Of a stretch of 64,000 nt of DNA, positions 44,173 through 53,130 are shown piece by piece. The stretch is from a virus, in IMG/VR virus record IMGVR_UViG_3300021138_000002, positions 62,001 to 126,000 of that record; one strand, given 5' to 3'. The first letter of the stretch is position 1, and every line of letters begins with the position of its first letter. The notes under the pieces were generated by a model. It was not told where the DNA came from, made no database searches, and worked only from the letters and a program-made list of their open reading frames with translations. A program made the position numbers and the translations under genes.

Positions 44173-45141
44173 ATGATTGATCCTTTAGTCCAGTGGCCCG
44201 ACGAATCACCCGATGACCCACGATTATACGTTCCAAACATCGAAGTTTACATAACAAATGTTTGTAATATAGCCTGTAAAAATTGCAATCGATTTAACAA
44301 TTACAATTTTAAAGGTCAACAACTATGGAACGACTACCGAGACATTTACACAGCATGGTCTAAAAAAATCCGACTACAGAAAATCACCATCTTGGGCGGC
44401 GAACCGTTGATGAATCCCACAGTGGTAGATTGGATAAGAGGATTCAATCAGCTGTGGGACAAACGTGTGCAACTGCTGACCAACGGCACACGGTTAACCG
44501 TGGTACCAGGATTGTACGAAGTCATGCAGGAATATCGTCGAGATGGTGGTAACTGGATAGGTGTGAGCGTACACAACCCACTGGAACTGGATCGTTACTT
44601 TGAAGAGATACATAAATTTTTAAAAGGTCCTGTCAAAATGTGGAAAGGCAAAGACAGCCTGAATGAGTTTGGCGGCAGTGCCACCTGGGGAGCCGATTAT
44701 GCGTTTGAAGATCGTAACGGAGTACGTGTACATGTGTGGCTGTACGACAGTTTTTACAATGTGGGAATACATCAAAATTTGTCAGGAAACCTGACCTTGT
44801 GCAACAGCGATCCCGAACGGGCACATGACGTTTGTGGCATGGTCAAGTTCAAAAACTATCATTTTGTTCGCGGCAAATTGTACAAATGTGGACCGGTGGC
44901 ATTATTTCCTGAATTTGATCAACAACATGCCCTGGCTATTTCAGATGAGGATCGCCAGTTGCTGAACAGTTATCAACCGTTGTCGGTTGATGAATTTGAC
45001 CAAAGAGGACGAGATTTTTGGAACAATATCGATCGTGTAATACCGCAATGTAAGTTTTGCCCAACAAAATTCATAAATGAACCATTGTTTGCGACCAATA
45101 AAATAAAAGGTTCTACGACTGTATTTAAAATTACACAATAA
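44173..45141 (+). CDS. Radical SAM protein with C-terminal SPASM-like cluster (tandem copy 2)
   Basis: A 322-residue paralogue of the preceding gene. Core CNIACKNC (C31, C35, C38), then ITILGGEPLMNP and LLTNGTRL. The C-terminus again has KFKNYHFVRGKLYKCGPVALFPEF and QCKFCPTKF. Differences cluster in the middle (residues about 120-200: WKGKDSLNEFGGSATWGADYAFEDRNG), which may set substrate specificity. It has its own TAAATA box. The stop overlaps the late promoter of gp13. Confidence 0.88.
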   Translation: MIDPLVQWPDESPDDPRLYVPNIEVYITNVCNIACKNCNRFNNYNFKGQQLWNDYRDIYTAWSKKIRLQKITILGGEPLMNPTVVDWIRGFNQLWDKRVQLLTNGTRLTVVPGLYEVMQEYRRDGGNWIGVSVHNPLELDRYFEEIHKFLKGPVKMWKGKDSLNEFGGSATWGADYAFEDRNGVRVHVWLYDSFYNVGIHQNLSGNLTLCNSDPERAHDVCGMVKFKNYHFVRGKLYKCGPVALFPEFDQQHALAISDEDRQLLNSYQPLSVDEFDQRGRDFWNNIDRVIPQCKFCPTKFINEPLFATNKIKGSTTVFKITQ

Positions 45142-45144
45142 ATA
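45137..45144 (+). promoter_or_regulatory. Late promoter box (AATAAATA) before gp13
   Basis: The TAA stop of the radical SAM gene is inside. The gp13 ATG (45163) is 19 nt downstream with AGGAG in the leader. Confidence 0.6.
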
Positions 45145-45162
45145 TACAACAGGAGCAATCAA

Positions 45163-45933
45163 ATGGCTATCCAATCAGAATCAAGTTTAGAAACACTGAA
45201 ACAAGACCTATTCAAATATGTGCAGTATCAGCTGGGCAGTCAGATCATTGATCTTGAACTGGATGCCGAGCACTATGAAGCAGCCTATAGAAACACAGTG
45301 GGAACCTATCGTCAGCGGGCACAAAACGCCTACGAAGAAAGTTACACTTTTATGGAACTGGTTACCAATGTCAACATCTATGAATTACCTCAAGAAGTGT
45401 ACAGTGTGCGTCAGATCTTCCGCAGAACGTTCGGCGACAGCACTGGCCCATTTGCCAGCAATTTTGACCCGTTTAGCCAAGCATCTCTGAACGTTTACTT
45501 GATGAATTTCAACGTGGCTGGTGGACTTGCTACCTACGATTTTTACAGCCAATATGTGGAATTGGCTGGACGCATGTTTGGTGCCTACATGAACTACACA
45601 TTCAATCCGGTTACCAAAAAACTACAGTTGATCCGTGACCCCAAAGGCACCGGCGAAGCTGTTCTACTTTGGACCTACAACTACAAGCCCGAATTCAACA
45701 TGCTGAGCGATCCTTTGATCAGTCAGTGGATGCGCAACTACATGGTAGGGAACTGCAAGCTCATAATCGGCGAAGCAAGAGAAAAATTCTCAACAATCGC
45801 CGGTCCACAGGGAGGTGGTACATTAAACGGCACAGCCATGAAAGCTGAAGGCCTGGCAATCATGCAACAGGGCATTGAAGACCTCAAGAACTATGTGGAT
45901 GGCAGCCAGCCGTTGGCATGGGTCATCGGCTAA
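45163..45933 (+). CDS. 13: Neck protein gp13
   Basis: A 256-residue homologue of T4 gp13 (309 aa), the head completion/neck protein that binds the portal after packaging. Recognisable by SSLETLKQDLFKYVQYQLGSQIIDLELDAEHYEAAYRNTVGTYRQRA, then EESYTFMELV, YELPQEVYSVRQIFRRTFG, and LWTYNYKPEFNMLSDPLISQWMRNYMVGNCKLIIGEAREKFSTIAGPQGGGTLNG. The AGGAG Shine-Dalgarno and late promoter suit abundant expression. gp13 is separated from gp14 (on the other strand) by four genes, unlike T4 where they are adjacent. Confidence 0.88.
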   Translation: MAIQSESSLETLKQDLFKYVQYQLGSQIIDLELDAEHYEAAYRNTVGTYRQRAQNAYEESYTFMELVTNVNIYELPQEVYSVRQIFRRTFGDSTGPFASNFDPFSQASLNVYLMNFNVAGGLATYDFYSQYVELAGRMFGAYMNYTFNPVTKKLQLIRDPKGTGEAVLLWTYNYKPEFNMLSDPLISQWMRNYMVGNCKLIIGEAREKFSTIAGPQGGGTLNGTAMKAEGLAIMQQGIEDLKNYVDGSQPLAWVIG

Positions 45934-45962
45934 CCTTTTTCCAACACTTTTTTCAAGTTTTC

Positions 45963-45971
45963 TGTTATACT
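45963..45971 (+). promoter_or_regulatory. Extended -10 promoter (TGT TATACT)
   Basis: TG at 45963-45964, one base, then TATACT (45966-45971), an extended -10 typical of sigma70. It ends 7 nt before the ATG at 45978. No good -35 is seen, as is usual for extended -10 promoters. It probably serves early expression. Confidence 0.5.
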
Positions 45972-45977
45972 AGCTGT

Positions 45978-46502
45978 ATGGCAGACTTAATGATCGATCT
46001 AGAAGGTTTGGGCACTGGTCCTGACACCACAATACTCACTATCGCAGCTCAGAGTTTTGATCCATTGGGGTCAGGCTATCACGAGTCAAAATACTATGCC
46101 AGAATAACTCTGGAAAGCCAGGAAAACCGTAGCATACAGCAAAGCACCATTGACTGGTGGGCCACCCAGCCTGCAACCGCCAGAGACGAAGCGTTCAATG
46201 AAGAAGGTCGTATACCGTTAGATCAAGCCTTGGATGAACTGGGTCGACTGATCTGGCACAGCAAACGAGTATGGGCCCAAGGTCCCACCTATGACATGAA
46301 TATACTAGAGCACGCCTACAAAAGTTACGGCAAACCCATACCATGGCAGTTTTATGCGGTACGTGATAGCAGAACAGTATTCAGCTTGTGGCCCGGTCTG
46401 CCAAAACCGCCCGTCAGTCACCATGCATTGGAAGATTGTCGCAGGCAGATCGCGTTACTACAAACCACTTTGAAACATTTTAACATAAGGGAATTGGCAT
46501 GA
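45978..46502 (+). CDS. 3'-5' exonuclease-like protein (DnaQ-like/Rv2179c type)
   Basis: A 174-residue protein from the ATG at 45978. DEDD-type motifs: MIDLEGLGTGPDTTILTIAAQSFDP near the start (D6, E8 as exo I), then VWAQGPTYDMNILEHAYKS (exo II with D) and SHHALEDCRRQIALL (exo III with H and D). This matches the exonuclease group represented by Rv2179c-like domains and by T4 DexA. It probably degrades RNA or DNA 3' ends. It overlaps the dNMP kinase start by 4 nt, so both are one unit for nucleotide metabolism. Confidence 0.8.
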   Translation: MADLMIDLEGLGTGPDTTILTIAAQSFDPLGSGYHESKYYARITLESQENRSIQQSTIDWWATQPATARDEAFNEEGRIPLDQALDELGRLIWHSKRVWAQGPTYDMNILEHAYKSYGKPIPWQFYAVRDSRTVFSLWPGLPKPPVSHHALEDCRRQIALLQTTLKHFNIRELA

Positions 46503-47152
46503 TTATTGGCCTTGTTGGTTTAATAGGTTCTGGCAAAGACACCATTGCAGATTATCTGGTAAACATACACGAGTTTAAACGTGAAAGTTTTGCCAACACT
46601 CTCAAAGATGCTGTTGCCCATATATTTGGCTGGGATCGTGAACTGTTAGAAGGTCGTACCAAACAAAGTCGCGCCTGGAGAGAACAACGCGATCAATGGT
46701 GGAGCGACCGTCTAAAAATGGACATAACACCCAGGTGGGTCTTACAGTATTGGGGCACAGAAGTGGCCCGCCGCAACTTCCATGACGATATCTGGATTGC
46801 CAGTCTAGAAAACAAACTGCGTAAAATAACCGATGATGTGGTAATCAGTGACTGTAGATTTCCTAACGAAATCGCCGCTATCAAATCAGCCGGTGGACGA
46901 GTGATACGTGTTGTCCGCGGACCCGAACCCGAATGGTACGAATTTGCCCGAATGGTCAATCAAGGACCTGATCATAATTTACAGTGGAGTTGGGCCAAAA
47001 CCCAATTGTCAAAATTCACGATCCATGCCAGCGAAACTGCCTGGATTGGCACTGCTTTCGACGCCGTGGTTGAAAACAATTCCAGCCTTGATGCGTTATA
47101 TCAACAGATCACAAGTCTGGTTCAAGATCTCCCGCCCGCCACGGCAAGTTAG
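46499..47152 (+). CDS. 1: Deoxynucleoside monophosphate kinase (T4 gp1-like)
   Basis: A 217-residue protein with an AAGGGAA Shine-Dalgarno. P-loop GLIGSGKDT (residues 7-15) binds ATP. The T4 dNMP kinase family motifs are FANTLKDAVAHIFGWDRELLEGRTKQSRAWRE, QYWGTEVARRNFHDDIW, and VVISDCRFPNEIAAI. It phosphorylates dNMPs to dNDPs, supplying DNA synthesis. It is cotranscribed with the exonuclease. Its end overlaps the converging zinc-finger gene by 44 nt. Confidence 0.9.
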   Translation: MIIGLVGLIGSGKDTIADYLVNIHEFKRESFANTLKDAVAHIFGWDRELLEGRTKQSRAWREQRDQWWSDRLKMDITPRWVLQYWGTEVARRNFHDDIWIASLENKLRKITDDVVISDCRFPNEIAAIKSAGGRVIRVVRGPEPEWYEFARMVNQGPDHNLQWSWAKTQLSKFTIHASETAWIGTAFDAVVENNSSLDALYQQITSLVQDLPPATAS

Positions 47153-47456
47153 ATCTGGCAACTTCGATCACGCAGTTTTGACATATGGTTCGTAGATTAC
47201 GAACTGCAACATTGTTCATGTCGCCGTCCATGTGATAGACCAACAACTGTGCCGAATACTTGGATCTAAACCCACAGCGTTCGCAGGTGGGTTTTTTCTT
47301 GTAGCCTTGTGTTTGCCATCTAGGGGCAGGAGCTTTTGCTCGTTGATTCTTTTTGATACAGTATTCGCAACGTGTGCGATAGTGTACCACCTGATCTCGA
47401 TGATAGTTTACAGCACAAAATCTCTGCTTGCATACGTTACATATAGGTCTGGACAT
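47109..47456 (-). CDS. Zinc-finger HNH-like phage protein
   Basis: A 115-residue protein from the ATG at 47456 (MSRPICNVC), chosen over an upstream extension of 24 codons because a TAAATA box lies 5 nt before it. Three cysteine pairs CNVC, CEYC and CERC, plus CQNC near the end, suggest two zinc sites. A segment YHMDGDMNNVAVRNLRTIC follows the HNH-like pattern (H-D...N...H replaced), as in phage HNH relatives. Proteins of this type are conserved in T4-like phages of aquatic bacteria. The role may be nucleic-acid binding or cleavage. The catalytic activity is unproven. Confidence 0.65.
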   Translation of the reverse strand: MSRPICNVCKQRFCAVNYHRDQVVHYRTRCEYCIKKNQRAKAPAPRWQTQGYKKKPTCERCGFRSKYSAQLLVYHMDGDMNNVAVRNLRTICQNCVIEVARSNLPWRAGDLEPDL

Positions 47457-47460
47457 GGTG

Positions 47461-47468
47461 TATTTACA
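47461..47468 (-). promoter_or_regulatory. Late promoter box (TGTAAATA, minus)
   Basis: On the minus strand TAAATA ends 5 nt before the ATG at 47456. There is no Shine-Dalgarno. Confidence 0.5.
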
Positions 47469-47516
47469 ACAAACCTTTGCAAAGGGAATACAACCACCTG
47501 TCTTTTTGTCTCCGGC

Positions 47517-47524
47517 CATAAATA
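47517..47524 (+). promoter_or_regulatory. Late promoter box (CATAAATA) before tail sheath gene
   Basis: The box ends 28 nt before the ATG at 47552, with AAAAAAGGA in the leader. Confidence 0.65.
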
Positions 47525-47551
47525 TCATTACTAGAAAAAAGGATTTTTGAT

Positions 47552-50500
47552 ATGGCCTTACTATCCCCAGGTGTACAAGTTAGCATAATTGATCAGAGCA
47601 ATTATGTACCAGCCGCTACCAATTCGGTTCCCTATATTTTATTGGCAACAGCTCAGAACAAAGTTTCTGGTGCCGGTGTTGGTGTAGCCTCAGGCACACT
47701 GGCTGCCAATGCAAACAAAACTTATTTGATGACAAGTCAACGAGACTTGCTCAATACTTTTGGTGTTCCGTTCTTTTACAACACCACAGCAGGAACTCCG
47801 ATCAACGGCTACGAGCTCAACGAATACGGACTGTTGGCAGCTTACAGTGCATTGGGCGTTACCAATCAATGCTATGTACAACGTGTTGATATCGATCTGG
47901 CGGCTCTTACAGCCAGCCTGACTAGACCAACTGGCAAACCAAACAACAATACCTATTGGTTGGATACCACCAACACTGCTTGGGGTATCTTTGAATGGAA
48001 TTCAACAACTGGTGCGTTTACCAACAAGATTCCTAGTGTTATTACCAGCACTGCCAATTTAGAAACTGGTAACACAGTTCCAACTTTTAGTTACGGTAGT
48101 ATCGGTGACTACACAGTGGTCGCTGCTGGAACTCAACCGGCCAATGTGGCTGGTGCTTTACAAAATCCTGAATACTACAAGCGTGGTGGTCCAACTGCCT
48201 CACAAACCAGTTCGGCAAATTTGAGTGGTCTATACAACAGCTGGGTATCGGTAGGTAGCGACGATTGGAAAACTGCATGGCCTACCATCAGTGGCACACA
48301 GGCTCCTGCAAATTTAACAGCTACCAACACTGTGGTAATCAACAACACACATACAATCACTGTTCCATCAAGCCCTAATAATACTCCGGCCAATGTGTCT
48401 ATTCAAATTAACTCGGCCAATATTACCGGTGTATATTCTGGCGTAATTGGTGGTGCATTGTTTGTTTATGCCGACAGTCAATCTGTTGGTTTTACTGGTA
48501 ATGTCACAGCCGGTACAGCCAATGTTTCTGCTGGTACAGCAACCTTGACATTTACCAATCTTGGTAACGCAGTTCCTACTCCGTATCCGGTTGGTAGCAC
48601 CATTACTGTTACAGGTACTGCAAGCAACAATTACGATGGTACCTATGATGTAGTTGCCAGCAGCAATACTTCGGTCACTTTTGATTTTGCCGGAGCCAAT
48701 ATTGCAACCAGTGGCGGTACAATCACCTGGCCCGACAGCGTCAGCATCAGCGGAACAGCATTGACCAGCCTGGGAATCACAGCCGGATCATACTCAACTC
48801 CACAATACTTGGCCAGCAACAGTTATCAAAATCCACGCTGGTCCAGCACCAGCGCCACAGCGGCACCAACCGGTTCTGTATGGCAAAAAACCAACAATGT
48901 GAATCTAGGTACTAACTTTGTTGTTAAAAAATACAACTCAACTCTGGGCGTATTTGTACAACAAAACTGTCCGGTCTACAGCGACGATGCTGCAGCCTTG
49001 TATGCACTCGACCCAGCTGGTGGTGGCACAAATATTGCAGCGGGTTCAACCTATGCTCAAATTGATGCCTACGGCAATGGAACTGGCACCTTTATGATCT
49101 GGGAAAGATACGCAACTGGACCGACCAACATCACTGGCTATGGAATAGCCAGTGATACATTCACCAGTGGCAATCAATTTACCATATCAGCAACACAGGC
49201 CGGTAGTACCGGAATCAACACTGCAACTGCCACACTTGAAGGCACTACACCTTCTGACTTCTGTGCCGCAGTATCAGCAGCCGGAGTTCCTTATGTGAGT
49301 GCTACCATAAACAGTTCAGGTTACATAGTATTCTCACACAGCCAAGGTGGCGACATTTATCTTACTCCGATCAGCGGTAGTCCAATCAGTGAAGCCGGTT
49401 TTGATCTTGGACACGGTATTGTTGGGTTAACAGCTCAAAACGTCACAGGCGAAACACTAGTGCTCAGTAACTGGGTAAGCTATCCAACATTTACCTACAC
49501 TGTGAGCAGTGTTGCCCCAGACCAAAATCCATTAAATGGCACTTACTGGTACTACAGCGATACCACACAGGTAGATATCATGATCCAGAACAATGGACAG
49601 TGGGTGGGTTATCAGACCGTCAACAGCGATTTCCGTGGTTACGATCTCAGCCAGACCAATGCCAGCGGGCCACAGATTTCGGTAACAGCACCGACTACAC
49701 AAAATGACACAGCACAAAGTCCATTGGTGTATGGCGACCTCTGGATTGACATCAGCAATCTTGATCTGTATCCAGTAATCAATCGTTGGGAAAGTGTCAC
49801 CGGACAAGATCAATGGGTACAAATTGACAACACCAATCAGACCACTTCGAGTGGGGTGTTGTTTGCAGATGCACGTTGGGCACCAAATGGAACCACAGAT
49901 CCTGTGGCCGATCCATTGCCAACAATCACCAGTTTGTTGACCAGCAACTATCTTGATCCAGACGCTCCAAATCCAGCTCTATATCCAGATGGTATTTTGT
50001 TATGGAACACTAGAAGAAGCGGATTCAATGTCAAGACATTTGAATCAAACTATTTCAATACTACCACATATCCGGCCTATGCCTGGAACGCTTACACAGC
50101 CTACAGCATTGGTAATCTTGTGATTGATGGTGGTATCGAATACATCTGTCTCAAGGCCAATACCGGTCAAGCCACAGGAACCAATGTTTATTGGACTCCG
50201 ATCACTGTGACCAATACCTGGTTGACAGCCAGCGGCAACAGACCAGATGGTAGTGCATACATGGGTCGTCAAGCACAGCGAGCTATTATTGTAAAAGCTC
50301 TCAAGAGTGGAATTGACAGCAATACAACCATCAGAGAAGAACAAAATCAGTTCAACTTATTGGCCTGCCCGCAATACCCAGAATTGGCACCTAACTTGGC
50401 AGTACTCAATACAGATCGTGGTCAGACTGGATTTGTAGTAGTTGATACTCCGCTAAGATTAACACCAGATGACATCGTGACCTGGGCTGGTAATAACAAC

Positions 50501-51211
50501 GGCTTAGGTTTAGCTACTGCTGATGGTAATCTTGACAGTGGCGATGCTTATGCTGGCGCATTTTATCCAAGCTGTACCACTACAGATTTAAGCGGTAATC
50601 TGGTAGTAACTGCACCAAGCCACATGATGTTGCGTACGATCATACGCAGCGACGAAGTAAGCTATCCATGGTTGGCACCGGCTGGTACACGTCGTGGTGT
50701 AGTAGACAATGCCACACAGATTGGTTATATCGTAGCACAGACCGGTGAGTTTACACCTTTGGGTGTGAGCCAAAGTCTACGTGATGTGTTGTATCAAAAC
50801 GACATCAATCCAATTACCTTTATACCAGGAGTGGGTATTACCAACTTTGGTAACCATACCCTACAAGGCACAGCCACAGCACTGGATCGCATCAATGTGG
50901 CCAGATTGGTCGCTTATCTACGTGCCAGATTGTCACAGATTGGTAAGACTTATCTATTTGAACCAAACGACACTATCACTCGCAATCAAATTACCAACAG
51001 TATCACTAACTTGATGATTGATTTGGTGGCCAAGCGCGGTATCTATGACTACTTGGTTGTGTGTGATCTTACAAACAACACACCAGCCAGAATCGATGCC
51101 AACGAACTATGGGTAGATATAGCCATTGAGCCGGTCAAAGCTGTTGAGTTTATATACATACCAGTACGTATACAGAACACAGGAACAATTCAGGCACAAA
51201 CATTAGCATAA
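47552..51211 (+). CDS. 18: Tail sheath protein gp18 (enlarged)
   Basis: A 1219-residue homologue of the T4 contractile sheath gp18 (659 aa). The N-terminus LLSPGVQVSIIDQSNYVPAATNSVPYILLATAQNKV is characteristic. The C-terminal core (about residues 960-1219) has RQAQRAIIVKALKSGID, VVDTPLRLTPDDIVTW, SHMMLRTIIRSDEVSYPWLAPAGTRRGVVDN, PITFIPGVGITNFGNHTLQGTATALDRINVARLVAYLRARLSQIGKTYLFEPND. Between them (about 140-900) lies a very large insertion of beta-rich repeats (NTYWLDTTNTAWGIFEW; TWPDSVSISGTA; WVSYPTFTYTV). It probably covers the tail surface. Its start is strong, and a terminator follows. Confidence 0.92.
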   Translation: MALLSPGVQVSIIDQSNYVPAATNSVPYILLATAQNKVSGAGVGVASGTLAANANKTYLMTSQRDLLNTFGVPFFYNTTAGTPINGYELNEYGLLAAYSALGVTNQCYVQRVDIDLAALTASLTRPTGKPNNNTYWLDTTNTAWGIFEWNSTTGAFTNKIPSVITSTANLETGNTVPTFSYGSIGDYTVVAAGTQPANVAGALQNPEYYKRGGPTASQTSSANLSGLYNSWVSVGSDDWKTAWPTISGTQAPANLTATNTVVINNTHTITVPSSPNNTPANVSIQINSANITGVYSGVIGGALFVYADSQSVGFTGNVTAGTANVSAGTATLTFTNLGNAVPTPYPVGSTITVTGTASNNYDGTYDVVASSNTSVTFDFAGANIATSGGTITWPDSVSISGTALTSLGITAGSYSTPQYLASNSYQNPRWSSTSATAAPTGSVWQKTNNVNLGTNFVVKKYNSTLGVFVQQNCPVYSDDAAALYALDPAGGGTNIAAGSTYAQIDAYGNGTGTFMIWERYATGPTNITGYGIASDTFTSGNQFTISATQAGSTGINTATATLEGTTPSDFCAAVSAAGVPYVSATINSSGYIVFSHSQGGDIYLTPISGSPISEAGFDLGHGIVGLTAQNVTGETLVLSNWVSYPTFTYTVSSVAPDQNPLNGTYWYYSDTTQVDIMIQNNGQWVGYQTVNSDFRGYDLSQTNASGPQISVTAPTTQNDTAQSPLVYGDLWIDISNLDLYPVINRWESVTGQDQWVQIDNTNQTTSSGVLFADARWAPNGTTDPVADPLPTITSLLTSNYLDPDAPNPALYPDGILLWNTRRSGFNVKTFESNYFNTTTYPAYAWNAYTAYSIGNLVIDGGIEYICLKANTGQATGTNVYWTPITVTNTWLTASGNRPDGSAYMGRQAQRAIIVKALKSGIDSNTTIREEQNQFNLLACPQYPELAPNLAVLNTDRGQTGFVVVDTPLRLTPDDIVTWAGNNNGLGLATADGNLDSGDAYAGAFYPSCTTTDLSGNLVVTAPSHMMLRTIIRSDEVSYPWLAPAGTRRGVVDNATQIGYIVAQTGEFTPLGVSQSLRDVLYQNDINPITFIPGVGITNFGNHTLQGTATALDRINVARLVAYLRARLSQIGKTYLFEPNDTITRNQITNSITNLMIDLVAKRGIYDYLVVCDLTNNTPARIDANELWVDIAIEPVKAVEFIYIPVRIQNTGTIQAQTLA

Positions 51212-51216
51212 TGAAT

Positions 51217-51245
51217 CAGGACAAAATGGCCAAAATTTTGTCCTG
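51217..51245 (+). terminator. Hairpin terminator after gp18
   Basis: CAGGACAAAAT and ATTTTGTCCTG form an 11-bp perfect stem with a 7-nt loop. The 3' T run is within the stem. It lies between gp18 and the gp19 promoter. Confidence 0.7.
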
Positions 51246-51254
51246 GCTCAGTGC

Positions 51255-51262
51255 CATAAATA
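51255..51262 (+). promoter_or_regulatory. Late promoter box (CATAAATA) before tail tube gene
   Basis: The box ends 26 nt before the ATG at 51288, with AGGAG in the leader. Confidence 0.65.
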
Positions 51263-51287
51263 ACAGTAACTAGGAGATTAAAGAAAA

Positions 51288-51920
51288 ATGGCTACATCAT
51301 CATTAACAAATATGACCGTGCCTCTGGCCAGTGATCAAAGCACCACTAACCAAGGCTTGTTGATGCCAAAACTGAAGTATCGCTTTAGAGTGAGCTTCCA
51401 GAACTTTGGAGTATCGACACCGGTAACAGAATTGACCAAACAGGTGGTTGATTTCCAACGTCCCAATGTGACATTTGAAAATATTGATCTTCCTATCTAC
51501 AACAGCACAATCAAGCTGGCCGGCAAGTATAGTTGGCAAGATATCACCTGCAACCTGCGTGATGACGCTGCTGGCAATGTCAGCAGATTGGTTGGCGAAC
51601 AGTTACAGAAACAATTAGACTTTGCTGAAATGAGTTCAGCCAGTTCTGGTATTGACTACAAGTTTACCACTGTGTTTGAAGTACTTGATGGTGGCAACGG
51701 CAACAATGTTCCGATTGCATTGGAAACCTGGAACATACTTGGTTGCTATCTGCAAGGAGTCAACTACGGCGACATGAACTATGGAACTAATGAAGCAGCT
51801 CAAATTGCGTTGACCATACGCTTTGACAATGCCGTACAGAATCCGCCTGGACAAGGCGTTGGTGCAGTAGTTGGTAGAACATTGGGTGATGTGGCCACAG
51901 GCGTTGGTGTAGCACAATAA
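51288..51920 (+). CDS. 19: Tail tube protein gp19
   Basis: A 210-residue homologue of T4 gp19 (163 aa), the subunit of the inner tail tube. Family signatures: LLMPKLKYRFRVSFQNFG, TELTKQVVDFQRPNVTFENIDLPIYNSTIKLAGKYSWQDITCNLRDDAAGNVSRLVGEQLQKQLDF, then ALETWNILGCYLQGVNYGDMNYGTNEAAQIALTIRFDNA. The tail end (GVGAVVGRTLGDVATGVG) is extra. It follows gp18 in the standard T4 order. Its late promoter and AGGAG indicate high expression. Confidence 0.92.
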   Translation: MATSSLTNMTVPLASDQSTTNQGLLMPKLKYRFRVSFQNFGVSTPVTELTKQVVDFQRPNVTFENIDLPIYNSTIKLAGKYSWQDITCNLRDDAAGNVSRLVGEQLQKQLDFAEMSSASSGIDYKFTTVFEVLDGGNGNNVPIALETWNILGCYLQGVNYGDMNYGTNEAAQIALTIRFDNAVQNPPGQGVGAVVGRTLGDVATGVGVAQ

Positions 51921-51933
51921 CTGATCGCTCGCT

Positions 51934-53127
51934 ATGACCAATTTGGCCTCATTTGGCGACAACATACTCCAGGGATTTTTTGGTACCAACGGTCTTAAAG
52001 ATTACAGTCACGCCAGCAAGACTTTTAGGACCAACAACTACGAGCTTACTCCTAGAACCAAGTACCTATTTCATTGCTATTTCAATGTCAACATAGGGCA
52101 GATTCCTGCATTACAAGGTCAATTCCAAAACAATGATATCAGCAGCATAGGCCTCATGGTCAAGACTGCAGATCTCCCCAGTTTCCAGATCACCAACGAA
52201 ACACTAAATCAATACAATCGCAAAAGAGTGGTACAGACCAAGATCAACTATCAACCGGTCACTATCACCTTGCACGATGATCAAAGCGATCTTATAAGAA
52301 ATCTCTGGTACAACTACTATACCTACTATTACAAAGACCCAACCTACGGCTACAACAATGTGCCCAATCAAAGCGGAAGCCTCGGCAAGTCGGCCACATT
52401 ACAAAATGGGTTTGGCTACAATACCGCCGACACCTATAGTGGTAGACAAAACACCGATTGGGGTTTTATAGGCGAAGGATATGCTGATAGCAGTCCAGGC
52501 ACAGCAGATGGTCAAAACAACGGCAAACCCAGATTTTTCAATGATATAACCATTTATGGCCTGGCAGCAAAAAGATTTGCATCTTATGTGTTGATCAATC
52601 CGATCATCACTGATTGGAAAAGTGACCAATACGATTACAGTCAAGGTGGCGGCACCATGAGCCATACTTTGACCATTGCATACGAAACAGTAAAATACAA
52701 CAGCGGCCCTGTTGGCGGAGCTACTCCTAGCAATGCTGTGGTTGGATTTGCTGACCCATCACACTACGATACAACCAAGAGCAGCTTATCAAGGCCTGGC
52801 GGAACAGCCACAGTGTTTGGTCAAGGTGGTATCGTTGATGCAGTAGAAGGATTTACCGACGATCTACAGGCGTTGGCATCAGGCCAAGGTGGATTGCAAA
52901 ATGTATTGGGTGCTGTGCAAACTGCCGGTACTGCTTATAACACATTCAAAAATGTAAATCTTGCACAAGTGGCCGGACAAGAAATTCAAAACATTGCTAC
53001 CAATGTGGCACAACAAGGTCTCACCGGCAGTGTAAGACAGGCAATCAATGCCGGTAACGGACAGTTTTTTCCAAGTGCACCACGTTTATCAACCGGTACC
53101 ACAGTACAATCACAATTGGGATTTTGA
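51934..53127 (+). CDS. Tail-tube-like baseplate or initiator protein (gp48/gp54 type)
   Basis: A 397-residue protein, 13 nt after gp19. The N-terminal half is tube-like (YLFHCYFNVNIGQIPALQGQFQNN, SIGLMVKTADLPSFQITNETLNQYNRKRVVQTKINYQPVTITLHDDQSDLIRNLWYNYYTYYYKD), and a later strand SHTLTIAYETVKYNSGPV continues the fold. The C-terminal 120 residues are low-complexity, rich in G, A, Q, T and S. In aquatic T4-like phages a protein like this occurs next to the tube gene and is thought to be a baseplate tube initiator or cap (T4 gp48 or gp54 class). Which one cannot be decided by sequence alone. Confidence 0.6.
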   Translation: MTNLASFGDNILQGFFGTNGLKDYSHASKTFRTNNYELTPRTKYLFHCYFNVNIGQIPALQGQFQNNDISSIGLMVKTADLPSFQITNETLNQYNRKRVVQTKINYQPVTITLHDDQSDLIRNLWYNYYTYYYKDPTYGYNNVPNQSGSLGKSATLQNGFGYNTADTYSGRQNTDWGFIGEGYADSSPGTADGQNNGKPRFFNDITIYGLAAKRFASYVLINPIITDWKSDQYDYSQGGGTMSHTLTIAYETVKYNSGPVGGATPSNAVVGFADPSHYDTTKSSLSRPGGTATVFGQGGIVDAVEGFTDDLQALASGQGGLQNVLGAVQTAGTAYNTFKNVNLAQVAGQEIQNIATNVAQQGLTGSVRQAINAGNGQFFPSAPRLSTGTTVQSQLGF

Positions 53128-53130
53128 TCC

